A DNA stretch of 64,000 nucleotides from Phycisphaeraceae bacterium (GCA_019636655.1 JAHBXB010000001.1:124001-188000), one strand, 5' to 3'; positions 35,738 through 45,507 are shown, counted from the stretch's first letter. Notes: a model not told the origin generated them from the sequence alone. Translations and numbers: made by a program.

Positions 35738-36847
35738 ATGAAGGCCGTCGCTGTCTACCCGCGGGAGCGGGATATCCGTCTGATCGAGGTTGCCGAGCCA
35801 CGGATCACGTCGCCGACGCAGGTGAAACTGCGAACGCTGGAGGTGGGGGTGTGCGGGACGGACCGGGAGATCTGCGGGTTCCATTACGGGACGCCGCCGG
35901 AGGGGTCGGAGTTCCTGGTCATCGGGCACGAGTGCCTTGGGGAGGTGGTGGAGGTGGGGTCGGGGGTGACCGGGTTCAAGCCGGGTGACCTGGCGGTGCT
36001 GACGGTCCGGCGGGGCTGCGGGCTGCGGGAGTGCCCGGCGTGCGGCGAGGGGCGGCAGGACTTCTGTTACACGGGGCGGTTCACCGAGCGGGGGATCAAG
36101 CAGCAGCACGGGTACATGACCGAGATGGTCGTGGACGAGCAGCAGAACATGGTGCCGGTGCCCAGGAGCCTGCGCGAGGTCGCGGTGCTGGTCGAGCCGC
36201 TCACGATCGCGGAGAAGGCGCTGATCGAGGTGTGGCAGGTGCAGCAGCGCCTGCCGTGGTCGTGCCCGACGGCGAAGGACAAGAAGCCGGGGCACTGCCA
36301 CCATGCGCTGGTGCTGGGGGCGGGGCCGATCGGGCTGCTGGGGGCGATGGCGTTCGCCGCGGCGGGGTTCTCGACGTTCGTGTACTCGAGGGAGGACGAG
36401 GGGAGTGAGAAGGCAGAACTGGTGCGGTCGTTCGGGGCGACGTATGTGTCGGCCGGGAGGACACCGGTGGAGGGGCTGGTGGATCGGATCGGGACGATCG
36501 ACGTGGTGTACGAGGCGACGGGGGCCTCGCGGCTGTCGTTCGAGGTGCTCAAGCAGGTGGGGGCCAACGCGGCGTTCATCTTCACGGGGGTGCCGGGGCT
36601 GAAGGGGCCGGCGGAGATCGACACCGACCAGATCATGCGGAACATGGTGCTCAAGAACCAGGTGCTGCTGGGGACGGTGAACGCGGGGCGTGACGCGTTC
36701 GAGGCAGCGATCCGCGACCTTGGCGTGTTCATGGAGAAGTGGCCGGGCGCGGTGCGGAAACTGCTGACGGGCCGGTTCCGCGCGCAGGACTACCGGGAGC
36801 CGCTGCTGTCGACCGACGGCATCAAGAGCGTCATCACGTTTTCCTGA
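35738..36847 (+). CDS. Glucose 1-dehydrogenase-like zinc alcohol dehydrogenase
   Basis: A 369-residue medium-chain dehydrogenase. Catalytic zinc ligands are Cys39 (VGVCGTD) and His64-Glu65 (IGHECLGEV). A structural zinc site is formed by Cys94, Cys99, Cys102 and Cys110. The nucleotide-binding motif is VLGAGPIGLLG near residue 190. LKNQVLLGTVNAG near the C-terminus is typical of archaeal-type glucose 1-dehydrogenases. It would oxidise glucose to gluconolactone with NAD(P). It opens a plus-strand carbohydrate island that also encodes a gluconolactonase-like protein, consistent with a glucose-to-gluconate route. Confidence 0.88.
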   Translation: MKAVAVYPRERDIRLIEVAEPRITSPTQVKLRTLEVGVCGTDREICGFHYGTPPEGSEFLVIGHECLGEVVEVGSGVTGFKPGDLAVLTVRRGCGLRECPACGEGRQDFCYTGRFTERGIKQQHGYMTEMVVDEQQNMVPVPRSLREVAVLVEPLTIAEKALIEVWQVQQRLPWSCPTAKDKKPGHCHHALVLGAGPIGLLGAMAFAAAGFSTFVYSREDEGSEKAELVRSFGATYVSAGRTPVEGLVDRIGTIDVVYEATGASRLSFEVLKQVGANAAFIFTGVPGLKGPAEIDTDQIMRNMVLKNQVLLGTVNAGRDAFEAAIRDLGVFMEKWPGAVRKLLTGRFRAQDYREPLLSTDGIKSVITFS

Positions 36848-36892
36848 TCGGGCCTGGCGCGGCGGCGCCGGGCGGCGGATGAGGAGGCGGCG

Positions 36893-37741
36893 ATGACCAT
36901 GGTTGAAGCGGTGGCGCGGCACTGGCCGGAGTATGTCATCGAGGGCGTGCTGCTGGGGCTGTTCATGGTCTCCGCGTGCGTGGCGGTGATCGTGGTGGAG
37001 CATCCGGGCTCGCCGGTGCGGCGGGCAGTTCGGAGCGGGCTGGCCCGTCGGGCGATCGTCGGGGCGGCGATGGGGCTGACGGCGGTGGCGCTGATCACAT
37101 CGGCGTGGGGGAAGCGGTCCGGGGCGCACATGAATCCGGCGGCGACGCTCGCGTTCGCGTGGCTCGGGAAGGTGGATGGGTGGGACGCGGCGTGGTATGT
37201 CGTTGCACAGTGCATCGGCGGGGTCGCGGGTGTGCTGCTGTGTCGGGGGGTGCTGGGCGCGGTGGTCTCTCATCCGTCGGTGGAGTACGTGGTCACGCGG
37301 CCGGGGCCGCGGGGCGCGGTGTGGGCGTTCTGGGGTGAGTTGGGGATCTCGTTCGTTCTGCTGCTGGCGGTGCTGGTGCTGAGCGGGCGGATGGGGACGG
37401 CCGCGCTCACGCCGTGGGTGGTCGGGGTGCTGCTCACGGTGTACATCGCGTTCGAGGCGCCGCTGTCGGGGATGAGTCTCAATCCGGCGCGGACACTGGC
37501 GTCGGCCGTGGCGGCCCGGCGGTACACGGCGCTGTGGGTGTACCTCGCGGCGCCGACGCTGGGCATGCTGGGCGCGGCGGCGGTGTACACGGCCGTTCCC
37601 GGCTGGGGGAGTGTGCCGTGCGCGAAACTGGATCACTCGGGCCCGGGGCCGTGCCTCTTCCACTGCGAGTTTGAGGAGCGGTCGCGGCTGCACGCAACGT
37701 CGCAGCGCGACCGGCATCCGACGGACGGCGGGGCGCGCTGA
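36893..37741 (+). CDS. MIP-family channel (aquaporin/glycerol facilitator-like)
   Basis: A 282-residue membrane channel. Both half-helix signatures are present: NPA at 81-83 (GAHMNPAATLAFAW) and NPAR at 197-200 (GMSLNPARTLAS). About six helices are visible, with an unusual hydrophilic Cys/His-containing tail after residue 235. GAGGAGG precedes ATG 36893. It passes water or small polyols or sugars-derived solutes. Placed between a sugar dehydrogenase and a GMC oxidoreductase, a polyol substrate is possible. Selectivity cannot be fixed from the motifs alone. Confidence 0.92.
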   Translation: MTMVEAVARHWPEYVIEGVLLGLFMVSACVAVIVVEHPGSPVRRAVRSGLARRAIVGAAMGLTAVALITSAWGKRSGAHMNPAATLAFAWLGKVDGWDAAWYVVAQCIGGVAGVLLCRGVLGAVVSHPSVEYVVTRPGPRGAVWAFWGELGISFVLLLAVLVLSGRMGTAALTPWVVGVLLTVYIAFEAPLSGMSLNPARTLASAVAARRYTALWVYLAAPTLGMLGAAAVYTAVPGWGSVPCAKLDHSGPGPCLFHCEFEERSRLHATSQRDRHPTDGGAR

Positions 37742-37775
37742 ACCGGGTTGGGGGCGCGCGGACCAGGAGCCTCAC

Positions 37776-39383
37776 ATGCAGCGGGATGGTCGCTACGACG
37801 TCATCATCATCGGGAGCGGGGCGGGCGGTGGCACGCTGGCGCGGCACCTGGCACCGTCGGGGAAACGGATCCTGATCGTGGAGCGCGGCGGTTTTCTGCC
37901 GCGGGAATGGGCGAACTGGGACCCGAAAGCGGTGTTCGAGGAGCAGCGGTACCTCGCGAAGGAGACGTGGTACGACCGCGACGACCGGCCGTTCACGCCG
38001 TTCACGCATTACTGCGTGGGTGGGAATACAAAGGTGTACGGGGCGGCGCTGCTGCGGATGAGGGAGGATGACTTCGGCGAGGTGCGGCACTACGGGGGGA
38101 TCTCTCCGGCGTGGCCGATCACGTACGAGGATCTCGAGCCGTACTACACGCGGGCGGAGCGGATGTACAGCGTGCACGGCCGACGCGGCTCGGACCCGCA
38201 CGAACCGCGTGCGTCGTCGCCGTACCCGTTCCCGCCGATCGAACACGAGCCGCGGATGCGGGAGGTCTTTGAGGATCTTCGGGCGCTGGGGCACAGGCCT
38301 TTCCCGATCCCGCTGGGTGTTCGCCTACCGGAGCCGGCGAGCGCGGATCGGCCAGCATCGTCGTACCGCCTCGGCCGGTTTGACGGGTACCCGGATGTGA
38401 CGGAGGTGAAAGCCGATGCGCAGGTGTGCGGCGTCGGGCCGGCGCTGGCGTATCCGAACGTGTCGCTGGTGACCGGGTGCGTGGCGGAGCGGCTGGAGAC
38501 GGACGAGTCGGGGCGGCGGGTGATCGGGGTAGTGGTGCGGCGCGAGGGGACGGGTGAGCGGGTGGTTCTCTCGGGGGATGTCGTTGTGGCGGCGTGTGGG
38601 GCCGTGAACACCGCCGCGCTGATGCTGCGATCGGCGAACGAGCGGCACCCGCGCGGGCTGGCGAACTCGTCGGACCAGGTCGGCCGGAACTACATGACGC
38701 ACAACAACGGGATGGTCATCGCGGTGACGGAGGGACAGAACCCGTCGCAGTTCCAGAAGTCGTTCGGGCTCACGGAGTTTTACCGGGGCGCGCCGGACTC
38801 GGCTCTGCCGCTGGGGACGATCCAGCTGATGGGGAAGCCGGATCCGGGAACGCTGGCGTTCATGGCGAAGGGGACGATGGACAACGTGCCGGTGGAGGAG
38901 TTGGCAAAGCGGACCGTTGATTTCTTCATCACGGCGGAGGATCTGCCGGATGCGCAGAACCGGGTCTTGCTGCGGGGGGACGGGGCGATCCGGATCGCGT
39001 ACACGCAGAACAACATCGAGGCGTACGACCGGCTGGAGGCGAAGCTGCGGGAGATGATGGACGCGGCGGAGCGCCGGCACGGGCGCGCGGCGCCGACGTA
39101 CCTGACGCTCAAGCTGGGTGTGAACGGGGTGAGCCACCAGTGCGGCACGATGCGGATGGGATCGGATCCGGCGACGTCGGTGGTCGACCCGTCGTGCCGG
39201 GCCCATGACGTGGACAACTTGTACGTCGCGGACAGTTCCTGCTTCGTCTCGAGCAGCGCGGTGAACCCCTCGCTGACGATCATGGCGAATGCGATGCGGG
39301 TCGGGGATGAGATCCTGGGCCGGATCGGGTGCCCGTCGTGCTCGGCGCTGGCGGCCGAGATGGAAGGGAGCGCGGCGGTATGA
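37776..39383 (+). CDS. GMC-family FAD oxidoreductase
   Basis: A 535-residue flavoprotein. The FAD-binding motif is VIIIGSGAGGGTLARHL near residues 9-25. The C-terminal GMC domain has GVSHQCGTMRMG (catalytic His region), DNLYVADSSCFVSSS and NPSLTIMANA. It probably oxidises a sugar, sugar acid or polyol. CCAGGAG at 37761-37767 supports ATG 37776. A longer upstream frame overlaps the channel gene and is rejected. The next gene overlaps by four bases (ATGA), so the two are coupled. Confidence 0.93.
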   Translation: MQRDGRYDVIIIGSGAGGGTLARHLAPSGKRILIVERGGFLPREWANWDPKAVFEEQRYLAKETWYDRDDRPFTPFTHYCVGGNTKVYGAALLRMREDDFGEVRHYGGISPAWPITYEDLEPYYTRAERMYSVHGRRGSDPHEPRASSPYPFPPIEHEPRMREVFEDLRALGHRPFPIPLGVRLPEPASADRPASSYRLGRFDGYPDVTEVKADAQVCGVGPALAYPNVSLVTGCVAERLETDESGRRVIGVVVRREGTGERVVLSGDVVVAACGAVNTAALMLRSANERHPRGLANSSDQVGRNYMTHNNGMVIAVTEGQNPSQFQKSFGLTEFYRGAPDSALPLGTIQLMGKPDPGTLAFMAKGTMDNVPVEELAKRTVDFFITAEDLPDAQNRVLLRGDGAIRIAYTQNNIEAYDRLEAKLREMMDAAERRHGRAAPTYLTLKLGVNGVSHQCGTMRMGSDPATSVVDPSCRAHDVDNLYVADSSCFVSSSAVNPSLTIMANAMRVGDEILGRIGCPSCSALAAEMEGSAAV

Positions 39384-40471
39384 CGAGGGCCACAGCGATC
39401 AGGCGGTGGATCGTTGCGTGCGCGGCGGGGATCGCGATCGCGGGCGGCGCCGGAGTGATGGTGGCGACCGAGCCACCGGCGCGGTCCGTGGAATCGGGCA
39501 CGGCCATGGCCGGGCCGCTGGTGCGGGCCGTCGGGCCGATCGGGATCACGGTGAGCGACTTGGAGGGGGCGGTTCGCTTCTACACGGGTGTCCTGGGGTT
39601 CGAGCGGGTGGTCGACGTGGAGATCGCGGGGGACGCCGCGGAGCGGCTGCGCGGGTTGTTTGGCGTCCGGGCGCTGGTGGCGCGGTTGCGATTGGGCTCG
39701 GACGAGATCGAGCTGACGCAGTACCTGGCCCCGGAGGGGCGGCCGATCCCGGCGGATTCCCGGAGCAACGACCGCTGGTTCCAGCACATCGCGATCGTCG
39801 TGGCGGATATGGACCGGGCGTACGCGCTGCTCAGGCAGCACCGCGTGCGGCACGCCTCATCGGGGCCGCAGACGCTGCCGGCATGGAACACGGACGCGGC
39901 GGGGATCTCGGCGTTCTACTTCAAGGATCCGGATGGGCACGTGCTGGAGGTGATTCACTTCCCGGCGGGCAAGGGGGACCCGAAGTGGCACGCCGCGGCG
40001 GACTCGGCGAGGTTGTTCCTGGGGATCGACCACACCGCGATCGTGGTGGCGGACACGGAGCGGAGCCTGGAGTTCTACCGCGACACGCTGGGCCTGCACG
40101 TGGCGGGATCGAGCGAGAACTACGGGACTGAGCAGGAGCACCTCAACAACGTGTTCGGGGCGCGCCTGCGGATTACGTCGCTCCGGGCCGAGTCGGGTCC
40201 GGGGGTCGAACTGCTGGAGTACCTGTCACCGAGCGACGGCCGCGCGGCACCGACGGATGAGAAGGCGAGCGACCTGACGCACTGGACGACCGGGCTGATC
40301 GTGTGGGATGGGCCTGTGGCGGAGGCGTCGCTGCGAGCGGCGCGGGCGAGGTGGGTGTCGCCCGGGCTGGTCGAGACGCCGGACGGCGTAGCGATGCAGG
40401 TGCGGGATCCGGATGGACACGCGCTGATCGTTTCGGCGTCGGCGAGCGCTGGCACGAGGGTGTCCCGGTGA
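39380..40471 (+). CDS. Exported two-domain VOC (glyoxalase-fold) protein
   Basis: A 363-residue protein with an N-terminal hydrophobic helix (WIVACAAGIAIAGGAGVMVA) and two VOC domains, about 50-200 (GITVSDLEGAVRFYTGVLGF, KDPDGHVLEVIHFP) and 215-355 (DHTAIVVADTERSLEFYRDT, RDPDGHALIVS). VOC enzymes bind a metal and act as dioxygenases, isomerases or lyases. The reaction here is unknown, but an extracytoplasmic sugar-derived substrate fits the neighbours. Its start overlaps the GMC stop. Confidence 0.85.
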   Translation: MTRATAIRRWIVACAAGIAIAGGAGVMVATEPPARSVESGTAMAGPLVRAVGPIGITVSDLEGAVRFYTGVLGFERVVDVEIAGDAAERLRGLFGVRALVARLRLGSDEIELTQYLAPEGRPIPADSRSNDRWFQHIAIVVADMDRAYALLRQHRVRHASSGPQTLPAWNTDAAGISAFYFKDPDGHVLEVIHFPAGKGDPKWHAAADSARLFLGIDHTAIVVADTERSLEFYRDTLGLHVAGSSENYGTEQEHLNNVFGARLRITSLRAESGPGVELLEYLSPSDGRAAPTDEKASDLTHWTTGLIVWDGPVAEASLRAARARWVSPGLVETPDGVAMQVRDPDGHALIVSASASAGTRVSR

Positions 40472-40514
40472 TCAGACGGATTGTGCGACCGGAGGGTGTG
40501 GAGCGGAGCCAAGA

Positions 40515-40934
40515 ATGAGCAAGTCCCTGTCCATCCTGTGCTGGGTGATGCAGATAGCGGCCGCGGGAATCCTGCTGCAGACGCTGTTCTTCAAGTTCAG
40601 CGGGGCGGAGGAGTCGCGGTACATCTTCTCGACGCTCGGTGTGGAGCCGTGGGGGAGGTTTGCCGCGGGCACCGCGGAGCTGGTGGCGGTGGTGCTGCTG
40701 CTGGTGCCGCAGACGGCGGCGATCGGGGCGGCTCTCGCGGCGGTGCTGATGGGCGGGGCGGTGATGAGCCATCTGACGAGGCTCGGGGTGGAGGTACGGG
40801 GCGATGGGGGGTTGCTGTTCGCGCTGGCCGTGGTGGTGTTGGCGGCGAGCGTGGGGGTGGTGGTGATCCGCCGGTCGCAGTTGCCGGTGATCGGTCCGCA
40901 GCTGCGCAGTGTGGCGGGGACCGAGACAGTCTGA
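40515..40934 (+). CDS. DoxX-like membrane protein
   Basis: A 139-residue protein with four hydrophobic helices. Typical DoxX-like features are the short N-terminal helix, LFFKFSGAEESRYIFSTLG and GRFAAGTAELVAVVLLLVPQ. Members associate with redox enzymes, but the function is unclear. It lies 43 bases after the VOC gene and 48 before a glucosidase gene in the same direction. Confidence 0.82.
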   Translation: MSKSLSILCWVMQIAAAGILLQTLFFKFSGAEESRYIFSTLGVEPWGRFAAGTAELVAVVLLLVPQTAAIGAALAAVLMGGAVMSHLTRLGVEVRGDGGLLFALAVVVLAASVGVVVIRRSQLPVIGPQLRSVAGTETV

Positions 40935-40982
40935 GCGTGATTCAAACCGGGGCCGCGCAGCGGCGGATTTCAGGAGACGGCG

Positions 40983-43781
40983 ATGGCGATGCACAACGGA
41001 ACGACGGCACGTCCTGGTGGGCAAGCAGAACGCAAGGACCCGGAGTCGGTACGACTGGCGGAGGATGGGCGGCGGGAGAAGAACTGGAAGCGGTGGGGGC
41101 CGTACCTCGCGGAGCGGCAGTGGGGGACGGTACGGGAGGACTACTCCGAGGGGGGCGACTGCTGGAACTCGTTCTCGCATGACCAGGCGCGGTCTCGCGC
41201 CTACCGGTGGGGCGAGGATGGCCTGCTGGGGATCACGGACCGGGAATGCCGGCTGTGCTTCGGGCTTGCGCTGTGGAACGGGAAGGACCCGATCCTTAAG
41301 GAGCGGCTCTTCGGGCTGACGGGCCCAGAGGGGAACCACGGCGAGGACGTCAAGGAGGAGTACTTCTACCTCGACTCTACGCCGACGCACTCGTACATGA
41401 AGGTGCTGTACAAGTACCCGCAGGCGGAGTTCCCGTACGCGCGGCTGGTGCACGAGAACAGGTCGAGGGGGCGCGGCGAGGCGGAGTACGAACTGGCGGA
41501 CACCGGCGTGTTCGCGCAGAGCAGGTACTTCGATGTGCAGGCCGAGTACGCCAAGGCGGGGCCGGATGATGTGCTGATCCGCGTGACGGTGTCGAACCGG
41601 GGGCCGGAGCCGGCGAGGATCGACGTGCTGCCGACGTTGTGGTTCCGGAACACGTGGTCATGGCCGACGCAAGGCGAGGCGGCCGGGAAGCCGAGGCTCG
41701 CCCGCGCCGCATCGCAGGTGGTCGCCGATCACCCGACGCTGGGGCGGTTCCGGCTGGCCGTGGGGACAGGGCCGGACGGGCGGGAACCTGAACTGCTGTT
41801 CACGGAGAACGAGAGCAACGCTGCGAGGCTGTATGGGGGGACGAACACCTCGGGGTACGCGAAGGACGGGTTCCACGAGCGCGTGGTCGGCGGGCGGGAG
41901 AGCGCGGTGAATCCATCGGGCGAGGGGACGAAGGCCGCCGCGTGGTATCGGATGGAGATCCCGGCGGGGGGGCGCGTGTCGCTGCGGCTGCGGCTGTGCC
42001 CGGAGTCGGACGCGCCGGCGCGAGGGGTTGGCGAGGACTTTGACAGCGTGTTCGAGCAGCGGCTCGGCGAGGCCGACGAGTTTTACACCGGGCTCGGGCA
42101 TGATCGGCTGGAGCCCGAGCAGCGGGCGGTGGCGCGGCAGGCCGCCGCGGGATTGCTGTGGAGCAAGCAGTTCTATTACTACGTCATCAAGCCGTGGATG
42201 ACCGGCGACCCGGGGCACCCGGCGCCGCCGGAATCCCGCAAGTCGGGGCGGAATGCGGACTGGTTGCACCTGTACAACCGTGACATCATCTCGATGCCGG
42301 ACAAGTGGGAGTACCCGTGGTTCGCGGCGTGGGATCTGGCGTTTCACATGATTCCATTTGCGAGGCTGGACCCGCAGTTTGCCAAGGAGCAGCTCCTGCT
42401 GCTGCTGCGGGAGTGGTACATGCATCCGAGCGGGCAGATCCCGGCGTACGAGTTTGCGTTCGGGGATGTGAACCCGCCGGTGCACGCGTGGGCATGCTGG
42501 CGGGTGTACAAGATGACCGGGCCGCACGGGGGGCGCGACCGTGTCTTCCTGGCCCGGGCGTTCCACAAGCTGCTGCTCAACTTCAACTGGTGGGTGAACC
42601 GGAAGGACCCATCGGGGAAGCACCTGTTCGCCGGGGGATTCCTGGGCCTGGACAACATCGGCGTCTTTGACCGGTCGCAGCCGCTGCCCACGGGCGGCAC
42701 CCTGGAGCAGGCGGATGGGACGGCGTGGATGGCGTTCTATTGCGGCACGATGCTGAGCATCGCGCTGGAACTGGCGTCGGAGGATCCGGCGTACGAAGAC
42801 GTCGCGAGCAAGTTCTTCGAGCACTTCGTCGCGATCACGGACGCGATCAACACGGTTGGCGGCACGGGATTGTGGGACGAGGCGGACGGGTTCTACTACG
42901 ACCAGATTCGGCTGGATGGCGGGCGTTCGATCCCGCTCAAGGTGCGATCGCTGGTCGGGATGGTTCCGCTGCTGGCGGTCGAGGTGCTTGAGAACGAGGT
43001 GATCGATCGGCTCCCCGGTTTCAAGAAGCGGATGCAGTGGTTCCTGGATCACCGCAAGGACCTGCCGTGGAACACGACATGTGCGTGCGGCCACGGCGGT
43101 GCGGACCGGGGGCACCGCCTGCTGGCGATCCCGACGCGGGAGCGGCTCGAGCGAGTGCTGTCGTACCTGCTGGACGAGGGCGAGTTCCTCTCGCCGTACG
43201 GCGTGCGGTCCGTGTCGAAGGTGCACGAGCGGTCGCCGTACGTGCTGGGACTTGGCGGGCGGGAGTACCGCGTAGATTACACGCCGGGGGAATCGACGAC
43301 AGGGCTGTTCGGCGGGAACTCCAACTGGCGGGGTCCGATCTGGTTCCCGCTGAACTTCCTGATCCTGGAGGCGTTGGAGAGGTATCACCACTTCTACGGT
43401 GATGACCTGCGGGTGGAGTGCCCTAAGGGGTCGGGGGTGATGGTCAATCTTGGTCAGGCGGCGGACCTGGTGCGGATGCGCCTCGTGGCGCTGTTCCTGC
43501 CCGGGGATGGCGGCCGGCGGCCGTGCCATGGCGAGGAGGCGCGGTTTGCGCTCGATCCCCACTGGCGGGACCTTGTACTGTTCCACGAACATTTTCACGG
43601 CGACACCGGCCGCGGCCTTGGGGCCACCCACCAGACGGGCTGGACGGCGCTGGTGCTTCCGATGCTCGAATCTCTTGTACGGGAAAGGCCGGGCGCTGCC
43701 GGGCGTGCGAATGAATCAGGTGCGGGAGCGGCAACGGTCACGACATCCCGTCGGGCGCGGGGCGTGCACGCGGCAACGTAA
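40983..43781 (+). CDS. GH63-like glucosidase (paralog 1)
   Basis: A 932-residue cytoplasmic-looking glycoside hydrolase of the MGH1/GH63-like group. Signature segments include NWKRWGPYLAERQWGTVRED, GDCWNSFSHDQARSRAYRWG, LTGPEGNHGEDVKE, WEYPWFAAWDLAFH, HAWACWRVYKM and FGGNSNWRGPIWFPLNFLI. The WEYPWFAAWDLAFH and GGNSNWRGPIW regions hold acidic residues placed like the catalytic pair of the (alpha/alpha)6 barrel. It would remove terminal glucose from oligosaccharides. A highly similar gene lies at 49451. The C-terminal 40 residues are unrelated low-complexity. A stretch of 230 bases without a gene follows. Confidence 0.88.
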   Translation: MAMHNGTTARPGGQAERKDPESVRLAEDGRREKNWKRWGPYLAERQWGTVREDYSEGGDCWNSFSHDQARSRAYRWGEDGLLGITDRECRLCFGLALWNGKDPILKERLFGLTGPEGNHGEDVKEEYFYLDSTPTHSYMKVLYKYPQAEFPYARLVHENRSRGRGEAEYELADTGVFAQSRYFDVQAEYAKAGPDDVLIRVTVSNRGPEPARIDVLPTLWFRNTWSWPTQGEAAGKPRLARAASQVVADHPTLGRFRLAVGTGPDGREPELLFTENESNAARLYGGTNTSGYAKDGFHERVVGGRESAVNPSGEGTKAAAWYRMEIPAGGRVSLRLRLCPESDAPARGVGEDFDSVFEQRLGEADEFYTGLGHDRLEPEQRAVARQAAAGLLWSKQFYYYVIKPWMTGDPGHPAPPESRKSGRNADWLHLYNRDIISMPDKWEYPWFAAWDLAFHMIPFARLDPQFAKEQLLLLLREWYMHPSGQIPAYEFAFGDVNPPVHAWACWRVYKMTGPHGGRDRVFLARAFHKLLLNFNWWVNRKDPSGKHLFAGGFLGLDNIGVFDRSQPLPTGGTLEQADGTAWMAFYCGTMLSIALELASEDPAYEDVASKFFEHFVAITDAINTVGGTGLWDEADGFYYDQIRLDGGRSIPLKVRSLVGMVPLLAVEVLENEVIDRLPGFKKRMQWFLDHRKDLPWNTTCACGHGGADRGHRLLAIPTRERLERVLSYLLDEGEFLSPYGVRSVSKVHERSPYVLGLGGREYRVDYTPGESTTGLFGGNSNWRGPIWFPLNFLILEALERYHHFYGDDLRVECPKGSGVMVNLGQAADLVRMRLVALFLPGDGGRRPCHGEEARFALDPHWRDLVLFHEHFHGDTGRGLGATHQTGWTALVLPMLESLVRERPGAAGRANESGAGAATVTTSRRARGVHAAT

Positions 43782-43800
43782 AGCAACGATCCTCATCAGC

Positions 43801-43841
43801 CGTGCACCGTGTCGGCACTCGGAGCGCCGGCGCGGTGCACG
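43801..43841. repeat. 9-bp inverted repeat in the 43782-44011 gap
   Basis: CGTGCACCG at 43801-43809 is the exact complement of 43833-43841, with 23 bases between. There is no T-run, so it is not a standard terminator. It could be an operator or an RNA hairpin ahead of the HbpS-cupin gene. Nothing else was recognised in this gap. Confidence 0.35.
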
Positions 43842-44011
43842 CGCGCCGGGGGCTCCTTCGGGGTAGTCGTGAATGGAGGAGCCTCGGATGAGCGGTGCAA
43901 CGGGCGCGGGTGGGCGGCATCACACGTGCAGCCAAGCCCACGCGCGGCAGGCGCACAGGCGGGCTCACGCTCGCTCGTTCGGCACACGCATCTGGCACAA
44001 GGACCAAACCC

Positions 44012-44935
44012 ATGATGACATTCGCTTCGGTTCTCCTTGCGACGGCGATCGCCGGCACGGAGCCCCCGATCGGGACAAACGCTCGGGAGGTCAACTGGCC
44101 GCATGCGGGTGCGCAGGTGGTCACCCAGAAGGCAACGCTGACCCAGGCCGGGGCACGGCGGGTCATCAACGCTGCTATCGCTGAGATTCGCCGGAATGGG
44201 ACCACCGGGGTCATCGCTGTTGTTGACGACGGCGGGAACCTGGTGGCCGTCGAGCGCACCGACGGCACGTTCGCGGCCGGAGCGAACATCTCGATCGGCA
44301 AGGCGCGCACATCGGCGCTGTTCAAGAAACCCACGAACGCATTCGAGGAGATTATCAAGGGTGGGCGGACGCCGATGGTGGCGCTCAACGACTTCACGCC
44401 GCTGCAGGGCGGGGTGCCGATCTTCGTTGAGGGGGAGGTCGTTGGCGCTGTCGGTGTCAGCGGGGCGAAGAGCGCCCAGCAGGATGAACAGATCGCGATG
44501 GCCGGCGCCGCGGCGGTGGCCTCGATGGCCGGAGCGAGCGGTGGTGAGGACCAGGCCGTGGTGTACGTGCCGCGGGCCGTTGTTGACTCGGGGCTGGCGA
44601 AGGGGGAGGTTCTCGTGGATACGCCGCGGTACGCGGTGAACGCGAGCCGGCGGGACCAGCCGGGGCTAGCGGAGGTTCATGACGATGAGACCGATGTGTT
44701 CTACGTCCTCGACGGCGCCGCGACGCTGGTGACCGGCGGCGATGTGGTTGGGCCGGACATCTCGGCGCCGGGGCAGGTGCGTGCCAGATCGATCCGGGGC
44801 GGAGAGGCGAGGCAACTGGTCAAGGGCGACGTCGTTGTCGTGCCCGCCGGTGTGCCCCACTGGTTCAAGGCCGTTGATGCCCCCTTGGTGTACATGACGG
44901 TCAAAGTCAAGAGCGAGGCTCCGGTCGCGCCGTGA
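44012..44935 (+). CDS. HbpS/GlcG-like domain fused to a cupin domain, exported
   Basis: A 307-residue protein with a short signal peptide (MMTFASVLLATAIAG). Residues about 35-175 are a GlcG/HbpS (DUF336) domain: ALFKKPTNAFEEIIKGG, LQGGVPIFVEGEVVGAVGVS and DEQIAMAGA. Residues about 190-300 are a cupin barrel with EVHDDETDVFYVLDGAATLV and VVVPAGVPHWFKA. HbpS proteins bind heme-like ligands; the cupin is probably a sugar or metal binding or isomerase module. The fusion suggests a small-molecule sensor or enzyme outside the cytoplasm. Confidence 0.85.
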   Translation: MMTFASVLLATAIAGTEPPIGTNAREVNWPHAGAQVVTQKATLTQAGARRVINAAIAEIRRNGTTGVIAVVDDGGNLVAVERTDGTFAAGANISIGKARTSALFKKPTNAFEEIIKGGRTPMVALNDFTPLQGGVPIFVEGEVVGAVGVSGAKSAQQDEQIAMAGAAAVASMAGASGGEDQAVVYVPRAVVDSGLAKGEVLVDTPRYAVNASRRDQPGLAEVHDDETDVFYVLDGAATLVTGGDVVGPDISAPGQVRARSIRGGEARQLVKGDVVVVPAGVPHWFKAVDAPLVYMTVKVKSEAPVAP

Positions 44936-44983
44936 CCGCGACGTTAGTTGTTGTTTCCCTAACCCCATTTCGAGTGCTTCCAC

Positions 44984-45478
44984 ATGACACGCACACTGAA
45001 TCTAGTTGTCGTCCTGCTGCTCCTTGTGATCACCGGTTGCGAGAATGCTGCGCGGTGCATTACCGCCGGCGATGGTCCATCAGGGCAAAGGGTCCTGGTC
45101 AACATCGATGACCAGGGCGTTGCTCTGGAGGGCTACGACCCGGTGAGTTACTTCACCCGTGCCAAGCCCGTGAAGGGTGATCCGGCGATCACGTCAACGT
45201 ACCTCGGCGCGACGTACCGTTTTACCAGCGGCGCGGACAAGGCGACGTTTGACGCGGATCCCGCGAAGTACGCCCCACAGTTCGGCGGGTACTGCGGGTA
45301 TGCGGCATCGATCAACACGATCTCGCCGGTGGACCCCATGCTCTACCAGGTACTTGACGGCCGGCTCGTGCTGCAGCACAACCAAAAGGCGTGGCGTCTC
45401 TGGAACCAGGATGTTCCGGGGAACCTCGCCAAGGCCGATCAGAACTGGCCCGGACTGGTCCAGCGGAACTGCCACTGA
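44984..45478 (+). CDS. YHS-domain lipoprotein
   Basis: A 164-residue lipoprotein (LVVVLLLLVITGC, lipidated Cys19). The YHS-like region contains VALEGYDPVSYFTRAKPVKG, a strand-rich segment and FGGYCGYAAS. These small domains are associated with metal or heme handling, but no reaction is established. It lies 48 bases after the HbpS-cupin gene, pointing to a shared function. A terminator follows. Confidence 0.87.
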   Translation: MTRTLNLVVVLLLLVITGCENAARCITAGDGPSGQRVLVNIDDQGVALEGYDPVSYFTRAKPVKGDPAITSTYLGATYRFTSGADKATFDADPAKYAPQFGGYCGYAASINTISPVDPMLYQVLDGRLVLQHNQKAWRLWNQDVPGNLAKADQNWPGLVQRNCH

Positions 45479-45507
45479 GGTTTGCCACCGCGGTCTCTCC
45501 GTTCCGA

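Noticed and set aside
37611-37775. Extended start of the GMC oxidoreductase
   Set aside because: It would overlap the channel gene in another frame; a good ribosome site precedes ATG 37776.
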